From the NCBI GenBank assembly GCA_022652815.1, contig JALCRR010000012.1:1-48698 (forward strand): DNA of 48,698 bases, written 5' to 3'. Each line of letters begins with the position of its first letter. The stretch's first letter is position 1. The DNA is from Oscillibacter sp. (GTDB lineage: Bacteria > Bacillota > Clostridia > Oscillospirales > Oscillospiraceae). The notes under the pieces were generated by a model. It saw only the letters and a list, made by a program, of their open reading frames with translations, had not been told where the DNA came from and did no database searches. Both the position numbers and the translations under genes were made by a program. This document shows positions 27,278 to 35,784 of the stretch, one piece after another.

Positions 27278-27665
27278 TAGCCGTGGCGCTCTCCAAAATC
27301 TCGCGCTGGAGCTTTTGGGTCAGCTTTTCGAAAACGAGGGCGTAGCTGTCGTCGATCAGCTTTTCAAGCAACTCGTCGGGCAATTCGCCGCCCAGATCAA
27401 CGGAGATCCAGGTGCGCTTGTCCGCGTAGAAACCGGGCATAATTTCCCGGTACTCCGCTCGAAGCAGCTGGGAGAACATGGGGTCGCACTTCAAATTCAG
27501 CAGATCCTTCTCCGCATATGCCGGGGCGTGTTCGCCGGAGGGGTGCATAATCGCTGCAAACAGCTTGCCGCCCACCATGTAGCGCTGCCAGCCCCATTCC
27601 ATTTTATAGTCGTTGGTGACGCCGGTTTTTGCCAGCAGATATTTTTCCAACCACGGGTAGTTCAT
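27258..27665 (-). CDS. MmcQ/YjbR family protein (135 aa)
   Basis: Short alpha/beta protein with the YjbR/MmcQ pattern (LFAAIMHPSGEHAPAYAEKD, LLNLKCDPMFSQLLR, YADKRTWISVDLGG, DELLEKLIDDSYALVFEKL). The family has a CyaY-like fold and is often described as DNA-binding, but its cellular role is not settled. The ATG at 27665 has GGAGGAAAT before it. It is on the minus strand directly downstream of the WYL regulator (11 bases), so probably co-transcribed with it, and its 3' end overlaps the convergent helical-protein gene. Confidence 0.88.
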   Translation of the reverse strand: MNYPWLEKYLLAKTGVTNDYKMEWGWQRYMVGGKLFAAIMHPSGEHAPAYAEKDLLNLKCDPMFSQLLRAEYREIMPGFYADKRTWISVDLGGELPDELLEKLIDDSYALVFEKLTQKLQREILESATAINSDRL

Positions 27666-27676
27666 CGGATTTCCTC

Positions 27677-28615
27677 CTAATGCAGATCGCCGTACAGAGC
27701 GGCGATCTTTTTGATTCTGCGTTTCATTTCCTCACGGATGTGCTCCGGCTCCAAGCATTCGCACCGATCCCCGAGACCGAGAAGAAGATTGTAATTATAA
27801 TCGTTCTCGATAAATGGAAAATTGACCAGGTAAAATTCATCCCCATCGGCTGAAAAGTCCTCATAAGGACAAAAGTCCAGCACTTGATCCATCACCGATC
27901 TGTGGATGCGGAGTTTCACGGTTGTCTGCATGGCATCCAGCGCGTCTCCAAAGTCCAGAGTCGGTTCTTGATACGCTCTCGGCGCAAAGGTTTCATCCTG
28001 CATCGCTAGGTTCGACATGCGGGAGAGCTTGAATAGGCGATAATCGTTTCGGATGTGGCAATACCCCTGCAAATACCAGTGGCTGCTTTTCAGTACCAGC
28101 TGATACGGCTCCACGGTCCGAACGGTCTGATTCCCGTGATGGCCTGCATAGGCAAAGGTGAGAAGTCTGCTCTCCTGCAGCGCGGCTTTGATCATCTGCA
28201 AATACGGCTGAATATTCCGGTTGCCCATCCACGGACTTAAATCAATCCGGATTTGATTTGCTTTGAGCTCAATGTCCTTCGCACTGTCCTTGGGAATAAA
28301 GCGCCGGACTTTTGCGAGGGTGTTGACCAGTTCCTCCCCACGCATCATACCAGAAAGACCAGAAAGCCCTGTTAGGAGCGTGGACAGCTCGGCGGAGGAA
28401 AAGACCGTCCGATCAAGCTTGCAGCCCGGCATAATTTCAAAGCCGCCGCCAACTCCCGGGGTGGAGCGGACGGGAATTCCTGCCATATTGATGGCGTCGA
28501 TGTCCCGGTAGATGGTGCGGGGAGAAACTTCGAACAGCTCCGCCAGCTCCTGCGCGCCAATGCGCTCTTTCTCAAGAAGAATCATAATGATGCTGACAAG
28601 TCGATCTACTTTCAT
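27677..28615 (-). CDS. YafY-type WYL-domain transcriptional regulator (312 aa)
   Basis: The N-terminal winged helix-turn-helix (about 1-55: MKVDRLVSIIMILLEKERIG, LFEVSPRTIYRDIDAINMAG) is followed by a WYL ligand-sensing domain (about 140-220: VEPYQLVLKSSHWYLQGYC, FKLSRM) and a C-terminal WCX-like extension. Typical length for the YafY/YobV group. ATG 28615 is preferred; an in-frame GTG at 28624 is possible. Divergent from the DJ-1/PfpI gene, with a symmetrical site in the shared 115-base spacer, the standard layout for a WYL regulator controlling its neighbour. The YjbR gene follows on the same strand. Confidence 0.92.
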   Translation of the reverse strand: MKVDRLVSIIMILLEKERIGAQELAELFEVSPRTIYRDIDAINMAGIPVRSTPGVGGGFEIMPGCKLDRTVFSSAELSTLLTGLSGLSGMMRGEELVNTLAKVRRFIPKDSAKDIELKANQIRIDLSPWMGNRNIQPYLQMIKAALQESRLLTFAYAGHHGNQTVRTVEPYQLVLKSSHWYLQGYCHIRNDYRLFKLSRMSNLAMQDETFAPRAYQEPTLDFGDALDAMQTTVKLRIHRSVMDQVLDFCPYEDFSADGDEFYLVNFPFIENDYNYNLLLGLGDRCECLEPEHIREEMKRRIKKIAALYGDLH

Positions 28616-28650
28616 CTGCCCCACGCCTTTCCAAAATTTCTTTCAAATTA

Positions 28651-28668
28651 TTGACATACAGCTGTCAA
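28651..28668. promoter_or_regulatory. Divergent promoter / WYL operator TTGACA-N6-TGTCAA
   Basis: TTGACA and TGTCAA form perfect arms around TACAGC, so a -35-like TTGACA is offered to both strands. On the plus strand TATCGT (28675-28680) could be the -10 with an 18-base spacer; it is weak. Such TGACA-N6-TGTCA symmetry is often found in front of WYL regulators and their targets, so it is probably the regulator's binding site. Confidence 0.65.
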
Positions 28669-28730
28669 CAATTCTATCGTACAATAAGGACGCAGATAAA
28701 TCAACAGACAATGAAAACGGAGGAAAACCC

Positions 28731-29369
28731 ATGTTCACGATTTATGTTTACGTTCTGGATACGCTGGCCGACTGGGAGCTGGGCCATGTGACTGCGGAGC
28801 TGCATTCTGGCCGATTCTTTAAAAAGGGCGCGCCGAAGATCTCACTGAAAACGGTGAGCTGTTCCAAAGAGCCGATTCAAACCATGGGCGGGCTGACCGT
28901 TGTGCCGGACTGCCTAATCGATGAGATCGCTGTCAGCGAAAGCAGCGTGCTTCTGCTGCCGGGGGCCAACATGTGGAACGAAGCGAAGTACGGCACCATC
29001 ATCGAAAAGGCCCAAGAGCTTCTTGCTGCAGGAGGTGTGGTGTGCGCGATCTGCGGGGCAACCGCCGCGCTGGCCGGTGCCGGACTGCTGGACAACCGCC
29101 CGCACACCAGCAACGGGCCGGGATTTCTTGAGATGTTTGCGCCCTCTTACAAGGGGACGGGCTTTTATGTGGATCAGCCGTCCGTAGCGGACGACAACTT
29201 GATCACCGCCGCCGGTACCGGGGGGTTGCTGTGGGCAAAGCAGATTCTTGCGCGTCTGGACGTTTTTGCGCCGGACACGCTGGAGGCGTGGTATGATTAT
29301 TTCACGACCGGTGCGCCGCAGTATTTCTACGCCCTCATGCAAACGCTGCCATCCGGGAACGAAGGCTGA
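28731..29369 (+). CDS. DJ-1/PfpI family protein (212 aa)
   Basis: Class I glutamine-amidotransferase-like fold. It starts with a strand MFTIYVYVLDTLADWELGHV, has LLLPGANMW in mid-protein, and the nucleophile elbow is VVCAICGATAALAGAGLLD, where the second Cys is the expected reactive residue. ATG 28731 has GGAGG at a good distance; the frame is open further upstream but that part runs through the promoter. Divergent from the WYL regulator, which probably controls it. Family members include proteases, glyoxalase-like enzymes and chaperones; which applies here cannot be told. Confidence 0.9.
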   Translation: MFTIYVYVLDTLADWELGHVTAELHSGRFFKKGAPKISLKTVSCSKEPIQTMGGLTVVPDCLIDEIAVSESSVLLLPGANMWNEAKYGTIIEKAQELLAAGGVVCAICGATAALAGAGLLDNRPHTSNGPGFLEMFAPSYKGTGFYVDQPSVADDNLITAAGTGGLLWAKQILARLDVFAPDTLEAWYDYFTTGAPQYFYALMQTLPSGNEG

Positions 29370-29432
29370 TCTGACATTCCACCTTTATAAATATTCTGTG
29401 CCAGGCAAAGACTGAAATGCAATATCCAATTT

Positions 29433-29461
29433 TGAGCGCCGGAAACGGCGCTCATTTTTTT
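29433..29461 (+). terminator. Intrinsic terminator after the DJ-1/PfpI gene
   Basis: TGAGCGCC and GGCGCTCA form a perfect 8-bp stem around GGAAAC, directly followed by seven T. Confidence 0.9.
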
Positions 29462-29470
29462 ACGAGGCAC

Positions 29471-29500
29471 TTGACAGCTAATGCATATTAGCTTTATAAT
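29471..29500 (+). promoter_or_regulatory. Promoter of the tetR-DUF998 unit
   Basis: TTGACA (29471-29476), 18 bases, TATAAT (29495-29500): consensus sigma-A elements 33 bases before the TetR start codon. Confidence 0.85.
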
Positions 29501-29519
29501 ATGGCTAATATAAATTAGC
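29476..29519. promoter_or_regulatory. Two tandem TetR operators GCTAAT-N4-ATTAGC
   Basis: Operator 1 (29476-29493) is AGCTAAT-GCAT-ATTAGCT and lies exactly between -35 and -10. Operator 2 (29504-29519) is GCTAAT-ATAA-ATTAGC just after the -10. The same half-site in both and their position over the promoter make TetR autorepression very likely. Centres are 27 bases apart. Confidence 0.85.
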
Positions 29520-29532
29520 TAAGGAGACGAGC

Positions 29533-30180
29533 ATGAAGCAGGAAACAACGAAAGATCGCATTTTACTTTCGGCGCTGGATTTGTTTTCCCAATACGGCTA
29601 TGAGGCCGTCAGTGTGGAACAGATCGCAACGGCGGTGGGCATCAAGGCACCGTCGCTTTACAAGCACTACAAGAGTAAACAGGATATTTTCAACGCCATC
29701 TTTGCGGAGATGCAGCGCCGTTATGATGAGCAGACAGAGAAAATGGATCTCCATCTTGCGGATGCCGCGGCGGATAAAAACCGCTTTTCAAAAATCACAT
29801 GTGATACCCTGGTAAAAGAGGTGCAGGACCTAATCGGCTATTCCCTGCACGACGAGTGCGTCAGCCGCTTTCGTCGGCTGATGACCATTGAGCAGTTTCG
29901 CTCGCCAGAGATTTCCGCGCTGTATACGCAGCGCTATGTGGACCGTTTAGTTCAATATCACGAAAGGCTGTTTGCAGGGCTCATTCATGCGGATGTGATG
30001 AAAAATGGGGACATCCACAGTATGGCACTGCAATATGTTTGCCCTATTTTAATCTCCCTGTCGGTCTGTGACCGGCAGCCCGAACTGGAAGCACAGGCAA
30101 TGTCGCAAATCGACGCCCATATTCGACAGTTCATGTCCGCCTATCATACGGATTTGGGAAGGGCAGGCAAAGCAACATGA
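29533..30180 (+). CDS. TetR-family transcriptional regulator (215 aa)
   Basis: A canonical N-terminal TetR helix-turn-helix: RILLSALDLFSQYGYEAVSV, IATAVGIKAPSLYKHYKSK. The C-terminal helical domain is of usual size and contains SRFRRLMTIEQFRSPEISALY, a pattern seen in many TetR proteins of this subgroup. ATG 29533 follows AAGGAGA. The gene overlaps the DUF998 gene by four bases (ATGA), so both are made together from the promoter with two tandem operators. Ligand unknown; the co-transcribed membrane protein suggests it senses a compound acting on or passing the membrane (inference). Confidence 0.93.
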   Translation: MKQETTKDRILLSALDLFSQYGYEAVSVEQIATAVGIKAPSLYKHYKSKQDIFNAIFAEMQRRYDEQTEKMDLHLADAAADKNRFSKITCDTLVKEVQDLIGYSLHDECVSRFRRLMTIEQFRSPEISALYTQRYVDRLVQYHERLFAGLIHADVMKNGDIHSMALQYVCPILISLSVCDRQPELEAQAMSQIDAHIRQFMSAYHTDLGRAGKAT

Positions 30181-30800
30181 AGCGCAAACCCTTTCTGAAC
30201 TGGTGCGGACTGCTGGGGGTGGTCAGCCTTTTATCCTATGCCGTAGCCGTTGTGTTCTCGCCGCTTGCATATCCAGGCTATCGCTGGATGGCGCAGGCGG
30301 TGAGCGACCTCAGCGCTGCCAACGCGCCCTCGCTTTCTCTTTGGAACCAGCTCAGCAGCCTCTACGGCGTATGCGGAATCGTCTGCGTGATGATGGTGTG
30401 CGTCGGCGTGCAGGGCAAGCTGACAAGGCTGTTGCGTCTCGGCGTTTATCTGTTTGGGGGGATGAATTGGCTTTCTTGCGTGGGATATTCCATGTTTCCC
30501 CTAAGCGACAGCGGCTATGCCGGCGCCTTTCAAGATGTGATGCACATGGTCGTGACTGCGGGCGTGGTGGCACTGTCCATCGCCGCACTTGTATGCTTCA
30601 TCGTTGGCGGCGTCAGAGAAAAACCATATCGCTCGTATGCCGTGTGGGCTGCCATTGCGCTCGAAATGATGATGGTCGGCGCGATTGGAACCGGGACGGT
30701 TCCAATCGCCTACTTCGGGATCGTTGAGCGATTCAGCGTCTTTGCTGCTGTGGGCTTCAACGCCGTTCTGGGCGTGAAGCTGTTTCGGGGCATCGCATAA
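30177..30800 (+). CDS. DUF998 family membrane protein (207 aa)
   Basis: Hydrophobic protein with about six membrane segments (LLGVVSLLSYAVAVVFSPLAY, GVCGIVCVMMVCVGVQG, VVTAGVVALSIAALVCFIVGG, and others) and the DUF998-type pattern AVSDLSAANAPSLSLWNQ after helix 1 and MFPLSDSG in mid-protein. The biochemical function of the family is not known to me. Its start overlaps the TetR stop. Ninety-eight bases separate it from the flavodoxin gene, without an obvious terminator. Confidence 0.85.
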   Translation: MKRKPFLNWCGLLGVVSLLSYAVAVVFSPLAYPGYRWMAQAVSDLSAANAPSLSLWNQLSSLYGVCGIVCVMMVCVGVQGKLTRLLRLGVYLFGGMNWLSCVGYSMFPLSDSGYAGAFQDVMHMVVTAGVVALSIAALVCFIVGGVREKPYRSYAVWAAIALEMMMVGAIGTGTVPIAYFGIVERFSVFAAVGFNAVLGVKLFRGIA

Positions 30801-30898
30801 GGCAGGATAACGTAAGATGTGACCGCAATTTTGATGGTGGTGGGTGGTCGGCTGCTGTGCTGTCGGCAATGCCATAAAGTTTAAAAAAGAAGGTTTTT

Positions 30899-31402
30899 AT
30901 GATGGATGCAATTCTTTACACAAGCAATACGGGCTTCACGGAGCGGTACGCCAAGATGCTCGCGGAGAAAACCGGCCTGCCGGTCTATGCGCTGGACAAA
31001 TCGCCCGTTCCCACCGGAGCGGAGATTATCTATCTGGGCTGGGTCATGGCGAGTGGCGTCAAGGGCTACAAAAAAGCGGCGAAAAAGTACAAGGTCAAGG
31101 CTCTTTGCGGCGTCTGCATGGCCACAACAGGCTCCCAGATTACCGAGCTGCGCAAGGCGAATTCCGTGCCGGCAAATATGCCGGTTTTCACGATGCAGGG
31201 CGGCTTTGACATCACCAAGCTCCACGGCATGTATCGATTTATGATGAACACCATGGTCAAAACCGCGGGAAAAGGCTTGAAGAACAAGACGGACCGCACA
31301 CCGGAGGAAGATGAGATGCTGGAGATGATGCTCCACGGCGGCGACTATGTCAGCGAGGAGCACATGAAGGCCATTCTGGACTGGTACCGCGAACAAAAAT
31401 AA
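30899..31402 (+). CDS. Flavodoxin-domain protein (167 aa)
   Basis: The FMN-phosphate loop YTSNTGFTERYAKML is at the N-terminus (residues 7-20), matching the flavodoxin T/S-x-T-G-x-T signature, followed by IIYLGWVMASGVKGYKKA where the flavin-ring loop is expected. The C-terminal ~50 residues are helical and charged. ATG 30899 follows GAAGG; ATG 30902 is equally possible. It probably carries electrons by bound FMN, or acts like the protoporphyrinogen-oxidase-type flavodoxins (alternative). It stands alone between the DUF998 and acetyltransferase genes. Confidence 0.85.
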   Translation: MMDAILYTSNTGFTERYAKMLAEKTGLPVYALDKSPVPTGAEIIYLGWVMASGVKGYKKAAKKYKVKALCGVCMATTGSQITELRKANSVPANMPVFTMQGGFDITKLHGMYRFMMNTMVKTAGKGLKNKTDRTPEEDEMLEMMLHGGDYVSEEHMKAILDWYREQK

Positions 31403-31489
31403 GGAATCGGGGCGTACAAGGTGAAGCGCTGCATTGACTGCGCCGGAATCGCACATAAAAACCATATCTAAAATTTGGAGGTTACTGCT

Positions 31490-32119
31490 ATGACGATTCC
31501 GGCTGACAAAATCTTTCCCCGCTCTGGGGACAGTCAGACCATTTATTTAAAAAATGCAATCACCGACCCCAGTATTGAGGTTGGTGACGATACGATTTAT
31601 AACGACTTTGTCCATGATCCGCGAGATTTTCAGAAAAACAATGTGCTCTATCACTATCCAATCAATCACGATCACCTGGTGATCGGCAAATTCTGTTCCA
31701 TCGCCTGCGGCGCAAAGTTCCTCTTGACCAGTGCCAACCATACCATGCACTCGCTCTCGTCCTATACCTTCCCCATCTTTTTCGAGGAATGGGGTTTGGA
31801 CAAGAAAAATGTGACCGACGCATGGGACAACAAGGGCGATATTGTCATCGGCAGCGACGTCTGGATCGGGTACGAGGCCGTCATTTTGTCCGGCGTGACC
31901 ATCGGCGACGGCGCGATCATTGGTACACGGGCGGTGGTGACAAAGGATGTGCCGCCCTATACCATCGTGGGTGGTGTTCAGGCAAAGCCAATCCGCAAAC
32001 GGTTTGATGACGATACGATTGCGGAGCTTGAACGCCTGCACTGGTGGGACTGGAGCCGGGAGCAGATTTCCCGCAACCTCGCGGCCATTCAAGCAGGGAA
32101 CATCAAAAACTTGAAATAA
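31490..32119 (+). CDS. CatB/Vat-type O-acetyltransferase (209 aa)
   Basis: Left-handed beta-helix acyltransferase of the xenobiotic (Vat/CatB) group. It has the insert [21 protein letters not shown], the catalytic-loop sequence [15 protein letters not shown] with the active-site His, then hexapeptide turns [19 protein letters not shown] and the ending [16 protein letters not shown] 31490 has GGAGG eight bases upstream; the longer frame lacks one. Family members acetylate streptogramin A or chloramphenicol, but many chromosomal homologues have unknown acceptors, so antibiotic resistance should not be assumed. It ends at a strong bidirectional terminator. Confidence 0.93.
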   Translation: MTIPADKIFPRSGDSQTIYLKNAITDPSIEVGDDTIYNDFVHDPRDFQKNNVLYHYPINHDHLVIGKFCSIACGAKFLLTSANHTMHSLSSYTFPIFFEEWGLDKKNVTDAWDNKGDIVIGSDVWIGYEAVILSGVTIGDGAIIGTRAVVTKDVPPYTIVGGVQAKPIRKRFDDDTIAELERLHWWDWSREQISRNLAAIQAGNIKNLK

Positions 32120-32155
32120 GGAAAATCTATACCCAACAGCGTGAACAAGCATCCG

Positions 32156-32199
32156 AAAAAAGGCGGGCTGTGCTATGCACAGCCCGCCTAAACTTTTTA
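32156..32199. terminator. Bidirectional terminator between acetyltransferase and ktrA
   Basis: AGGCGGGCTGTGC (32161-32173), loop TAT and the exact complement (32177-32189). A-runs on the left give a T-run on the minus strand, and CTTTTT runs follow on the right, serving the two convergent genes. Confidence 0.85.
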
Positions 32200-32245
32200 A
32201 ACTTTTTCCAGAGCTTGATCGACTTTCCCCGGACTCAAAAAGCTA

Positions 32246-32893
32246 TTAAATGTGGAAGCACTTTTGAATATCGCTGTGATTGCCAAGAACCAGCATGGTT
32301 TCCTCGGCGTTCAGCTGCGTATCCGGGGTGATCGTCATGTTCATCTTTCCGTTTTCCTTAACGGCCATTAGGTTGATGTGGTACTTGCTGCGAATCCCCA
32401 GCCCTCCAACGGATTTTCCAACCCAGCTCTGGGGAACGGATATTTCGTAAATTGCATAGCCGTCATCCAGCGCAATGTAGTCAAAAATATGATCGGAGCT
32501 GCAGCGAATGGCCGTCCATGCAGCCAACTGCTTTTCGGGATAGACCACTTCGTCCGCACCGTTGCGCATAAGAAATTTGGCGTGAACATCCTGGGAAGCC
32601 CGGGCTACGACGCGCTTGGCTCCCAACTCCTGCAGCAGGGATGTGGTTTCCAGGGAGCTTTGAAAGTTGTCCCCGATTGCAACGATGCACACATCGAAGT
32701 TGCGAATGCCCAGAGACTTCAGAAAGTCTTCGTTGGTACTGTCACCAATCTGCGCGTTGGTGACAAAGGGGAGAACGGCGTTTACGCGATCTTCCTGCAT
32801 ATCAACCGCCATCACTTGACTGCGCAGCTCACTGAGCTTTATGGCAATATGACGTCCAAAACGACCAAGGCCAATTAAGAGAATGGATTTCAT
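32246..32893 (-). CDS. ktrA: KtrA/TrkA potassium-channel regulatory subunit (215 aa)
   Basis: RCK protein. The N-terminal Rossmann domain has the nucleotide-binding loop GLGRFGRHIA, the acidic end of strand 2 (AVDMQED) and GDSTNEDFL; the C-terminal RCK_C domain is at about 135-215 (SWVGKSVGGLGIRSKYHINLMAV). It forms the cytoplasmic ring that gates the KtrB translocator in response to nucleotides. ATG 32893 is preferred over an in-frame GTG at 32902 because AAGGTGG sits six bases before it, right at the ktrB stop codon. It is second in a two-gene operon with ktrB. Confidence 0.93.
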   Translation of the reverse strand: MKSILLIGLGRFGRHIAIKLSELRSQVMAVDMQEDRVNAVLPFVTNAQIGDSTNEDFLKSLGIRNFDVCIVAIGDNFQSSLETTSLLQELGAKRVVARASQDVHAKFLMRNGADEVVYPEKQLAAWTAIRCSSDHIFDYIALDDGYAIYEISVPQSWVGKSVGGLGIRSKYHINLMAVKENGKMNMTITPDTQLNAEETMLVLGNHSDIQKCFHI

Positions 32894-32903
32894 GTTTTCC
32901 ACC

Positions 32904-34238
32904 TTACCCCACTGTTATTTTTTCCTGCGGAAGTTTTGCGCCGCAGGGATGCGTTCCTGTAAAGGTTGCAAAGACCAACGTCAATCCGCCGACACGGCCA
33001 AAGAACATCAGCGCCACCAGAATCCCCTGGGAAAATAGCGAAAGATCCGGCGTAATTCCAAGCGTTAATCCCACGGTACCGATGGCCGAGGCTGCTTCAA
33101 AAAGACAGGTGAGGACGGGAATTCCATCCATTTCACCGATCAGAATGCCGCCCACAAGAAATGCCGTCAGATACATCAGCATGACCGCCATTGCGTTCCG
33201 AACGGCCACGGGAGAAATTCTGCGTCCGAAGCACTGGGCATCCTCCCGCCGCCGGAATGCCGCTGCTGCGGAAAAGATGAGGACAGCCACAGTCGTGGTC
33301 TTCATGCCTCCGGCAGTTGAGCCGGGCGATCCGCCGATAAGCATGAGCAGAATTGTGACAATGCGTCCCGTTTCACTGAGCGTACCCAGATCTGTCGTAT
33401 TAAATCCGGCTGTTCTTGGCGTGATTGCTTGGAAAAGGGAAACCCAAATCCGCTCTCCCAGCGGGAAAGCGGAGTATTCATGGAAGAAATAAAAAACCGC
33501 TGCCGCAGCGATCAAAAATCCGGTTACACTCAAAATGACCTTGCTCTGCATCCGATAGTGCTTCAGATGGCAGCCGTTTGACCGAATATCATCCCAAGTC
33601 AGAAAACCGATGCCGCCGGTAACAATGAGCGTCATGATGGTCAGATTGATGACGGGATTTTGGGCGAAGAAGGTCAGCGAGGAAAACGCCTGCCGGGAGC
33701 CCATCAGATCAAATCCGGCGTTGCAGAAGGCGGAAACGGAGTGGAAAACGGAATACCACAGCCCGTGTGGCACACCGAACTCCCTGCAAAAAGTCGGTGC
33801 CATGAGGACGGCACCTGCCAGCTCAATCACAACCACGGTTTTTAAAACAAAATTGGTCAGGCGAACAACACCGCCCATCTGCGGCGCCGAAATGGCCTCC
33901 TGCAAGGTGCTGCGCTGCATCAGTCCAATTTTTCTGCCGGATATCATGGTGATGGTGACGGCAAACGTAATGACGCCCATTCCGCCGACTTGAATCAGTG
34001 CCAGAATGACAACCTGCCCGAACGAGGACCAGTAGGTTGCCGTGTCCTGCACGACCAATCCCGTGACGCAGGCCGCAGAGGTGGCCGTAAACAGTGCGTC
34101 GGAAAAGGAAGCGCCGCCTGGATGGCGTGTCGCCACAGGCAGCATCAGCAGCAGACTACCAACAAGGATCAGAATAAAAAAACCCAGCAAAATAATTTGA
34201 GATGGAGAAAGGTGCCTTTTGGGCCCCGAAGTTTTCAT
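32904..34238 (-). CDS. ktrB: KtrB/TrkH potassium uptake membrane subunit (444 aa)
   Basis: Membrane translocator with four M1-P-M2 repeats. The four selectivity-filter loops are visible: ATSAACVTGLVV, SAFCNAGFDLMG, AITPRTAGFNT and SAIGTVGLTLG, each with the conserved Gly. The M2C stretch LLMLIGGSPGSTAGGMKTTT is also typical. Start MKTSGPKRHL at 34238 is preferred; the frame extends upstream to 34352 but through promoter-like AT-rich sequence. AAAGGA lies 12 bases before the ATG, a long spacing. It is first in the ktrB-ktrA operon. No c-di-AMP riboswitch consensus was recognised upstream. Confidence 0.93.
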   Translation of the reverse strand: MKTSGPKRHLSPSQIILLGFFILILVGSLLLMLPVATRHPGGASFSDALFTATSAACVTGLVVQDTATYWSSFGQVVILALIQVGGMGVITFAVTITMISGRKIGLMQRSTLQEAISAPQMGGVVRLTNFVLKTVVVIELAGAVLMAPTFCREFGVPHGLWYSVFHSVSAFCNAGFDLMGSRQAFSSLTFFAQNPVINLTIMTLIVTGGIGFLTWDDIRSNGCHLKHYRMQSKVILSVTGFLIAAAAVFYFFHEYSAFPLGERIWVSLFQAITPRTAGFNTTDLGTLSETGRIVTILLMLIGGSPGSTAGGMKTTTVAVLIFSAAAAFRRREDAQCFGRRISPVAVRNAMAVMLMYLTAFLVGGILIGEMDGIPVLTCLFEAASAIGTVGLTLGITPDLSLFSQGILVALMFFGRVGGLTLVFATFTGTHPCGAKLPQEKITVG

Positions 34239-34608
34239 CAGAATTACGCATCCTTTCCTAGGGGTATAATCTTTTCCTATAAAATTATAGTCTTCGAGGC
34301 ATAAAAAGGGTGTGAGCATCGAAGGCAAAATATTAAAATTTCGTAAAGACACCTCCTATCATACGAGAAAAGTCTCCGTTAATCAAGAAGGAAAATACTT
34401 TGCGTCGAGAATAAAAAATAAGCAGAGGAATTTAGGTATAAGAAACCTTACCTTCAGATGCGCTTTTGGTCACATTTTTCGGCAAAAAAACACGCTATGA
34501 TTCGGATAAAATCCGCGCTCCGGATTTACCGAAGCGCGGATTCGAAAGAAATTTGATATGCAGGAAGCAGACTTAATGCCAGAAGGAAGGCGGGGGGACG
34601 GCAGTCGA
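34239..34608. other. 370-base intergenic stretch between ktrB and cytX
   Basis: It holds the AT-rich ktrB leader (minus-strand TATAAT at 34284-34289 without a good -35) and an inverted repeat AATCCGCGCT/AGCGCGGATT (34510-34519 and 34533-34542) without a T-tract. A 62-codon plus-strand frame (34312-34500) has no ribosome binding site or family signal. No supported gene. Confidence 0.5.
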
Positions 34609-35784
34609 TTACCCCACGCGGGCCTTTTTCGGCAGGAGCTTTCCTGCAAGCAGGCACAGAAGAATTGTCAAAAGCATATCCGGCAGGGTGTTACCCACTA
34701 CGATATCCACGCCCATCAGCCAGCGGTAAAGCACAAAGCCGATCACCCAGATCACCAGATTCTTTCCGCTGAAATCCAGAGCGAAGCTGTCCTGCTTTAG
34801 GAAGAAGTAATCTGCAATCTGAATGGCAATCATGGGCGCAAATACCGAGCCGATCAGATAGAGGAAGTTTGTGATGTCGTCCATGGGAAACACCACCGCA
34901 CCGATGATGCCGATGACCGTTACCGCAACGGCTGTCCATTTTCCGTTGAGCTTTGTGGACAGAGACTCCGCAGAGATGCCGGCGGACCAGGCGTCCAGAA
35001 AGGTCGTCGTCACCGTGGAGAGAATCAGAATCACCAGTGCCGCGATGCCCAGTCCGGCTTTCACCATGATTGCAGTGATGTCGCCTTCCCCGGTGTAAAT
35101 GGCGGCGCCCATGCCGATGACGTACATCCAGCAGGAGACAAGGCCGTAGACAACGGTGCTGGACATGGTGGCGGCAAAGGGGTGCTCAGCTTCCCGCGTA
35201 TAGTCGCTGATGAGGGGCAGCCAGGAAAGGGGCATGGCAACTGCCAGCTCCACGGCTGCACCGAAGCTCATGGCCTCGCCCAGATCGCCGGAGACCGGCG
35301 CGCCGCCGAAGAAAATCACCTTGCACAGAATCAGCGTCAGAAGAAACAGCGCTGCCATGGCAATTTTATTGATGACGCCCAGATTGGTGATGCCCACCAG
35401 AATCCACACGATAATCAGTCCGCCGATGACAAGACACCACACCCAGGCGCCGGTGGCGAAAATGCCGTTCACCGCCAGTGCGCCGTCATAGATCATGATG
35501 GCTGTCCAGCCTACCAGCTGTAAAACATTCAGAAATGCAAAGAGCAGACCGCCCTTGCGGCCGAAGCTCATCTTGACGGTTTCCATGGCGCTGCGGCCGG
35601 TGCGTCCGCCGATATAGCCCGCCAGAAACAGCATGACGCAGCCGATGATGTGACCCACCACAATGGCAGCCAGACCCTTTGCCATGCCCAGAGGAGCAAA
35701 ATAAGTGCCGGTCAGAATTTCCGCAATGGAGACGCCGGCACCGAACCAGATCAGTCCGTTTTGAAAGGTAGAGGTTTTCTTCAT
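34609..35784 (-). CDS. cytX: CytX, putative hydroxymethylpyrimidine transporter (391 aa)
   Basis: NCS1 nucleobase-cation-symport-type membrane protein with about 12 membrane segments (WFGAGVSIAEILTGTYFAPLG, IIGCVMLFLAGYIGGRTGRSA, and others). It has the CytX length of about 390 residues, shorter than CodB/Fur permeases. Its start overlaps the thiD stop by four bases (ATGA). It is the last gene of a TPP-riboswitch operon, which points to import of the thiamin precursor 4-amino-5-hydroxymethyl-2-methylpyrimidine (HMP) in line with family knowledge. Confidence 0.92.
   Translation of the reverse strand: MKKTSTFQNGLIWFGAGVSIAEILTGTYFAPLGMAKGLAAIVVGHIIGCVMLFLAGYIGGRTGRSAMETVKMSFGRKGGLLFAFLNVLQLVGWTAIMIYDGALAVNGIFATGAWVWCLVIGGLIIVWILVGITNLGVINKIAMAALFLLTLILCKVIFFGGAPVSGDLGEAMSFGAAVELAVAMPLSWLPLISDYTREAEHPFAATMSSTVVYGLVSCWMYVIGMGAAIYTGEGDITAIMVKAGLGIAALVILILSTVTTTFLDAWSAGISAESLSTKLNGKWTAVAVTVIGIIGAVVFPMDDITNFLYLIGSVFAPMIAIQIADYFFLKQDSFALDFSGKNLVIWVIGFVLYRWLMGVDIVVGNTLPDMLLTILLCLLAGKLLPKKARVG

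Noticed and set aside
31490-32119. Calling the Vat/CatB-type protein an antibiotic resistance gene
   Set aside because: The fold matches, but many chromosomal members have unknown acceptors and the context has no resistance or mobile genes.
34312-34500. 62-codon plus-strand frame between ktrB and cytX
   Set aside because: No ribosome binding site, overlaps the ktrB leader, low-complexity composition.
34239-34608. Possible c-di-AMP (ydaO) riboswitch before ktrB
   Set aside because: None of the conserved ydaO core elements was recognised; only an AT-rich leader and a weak inverted repeat are present.
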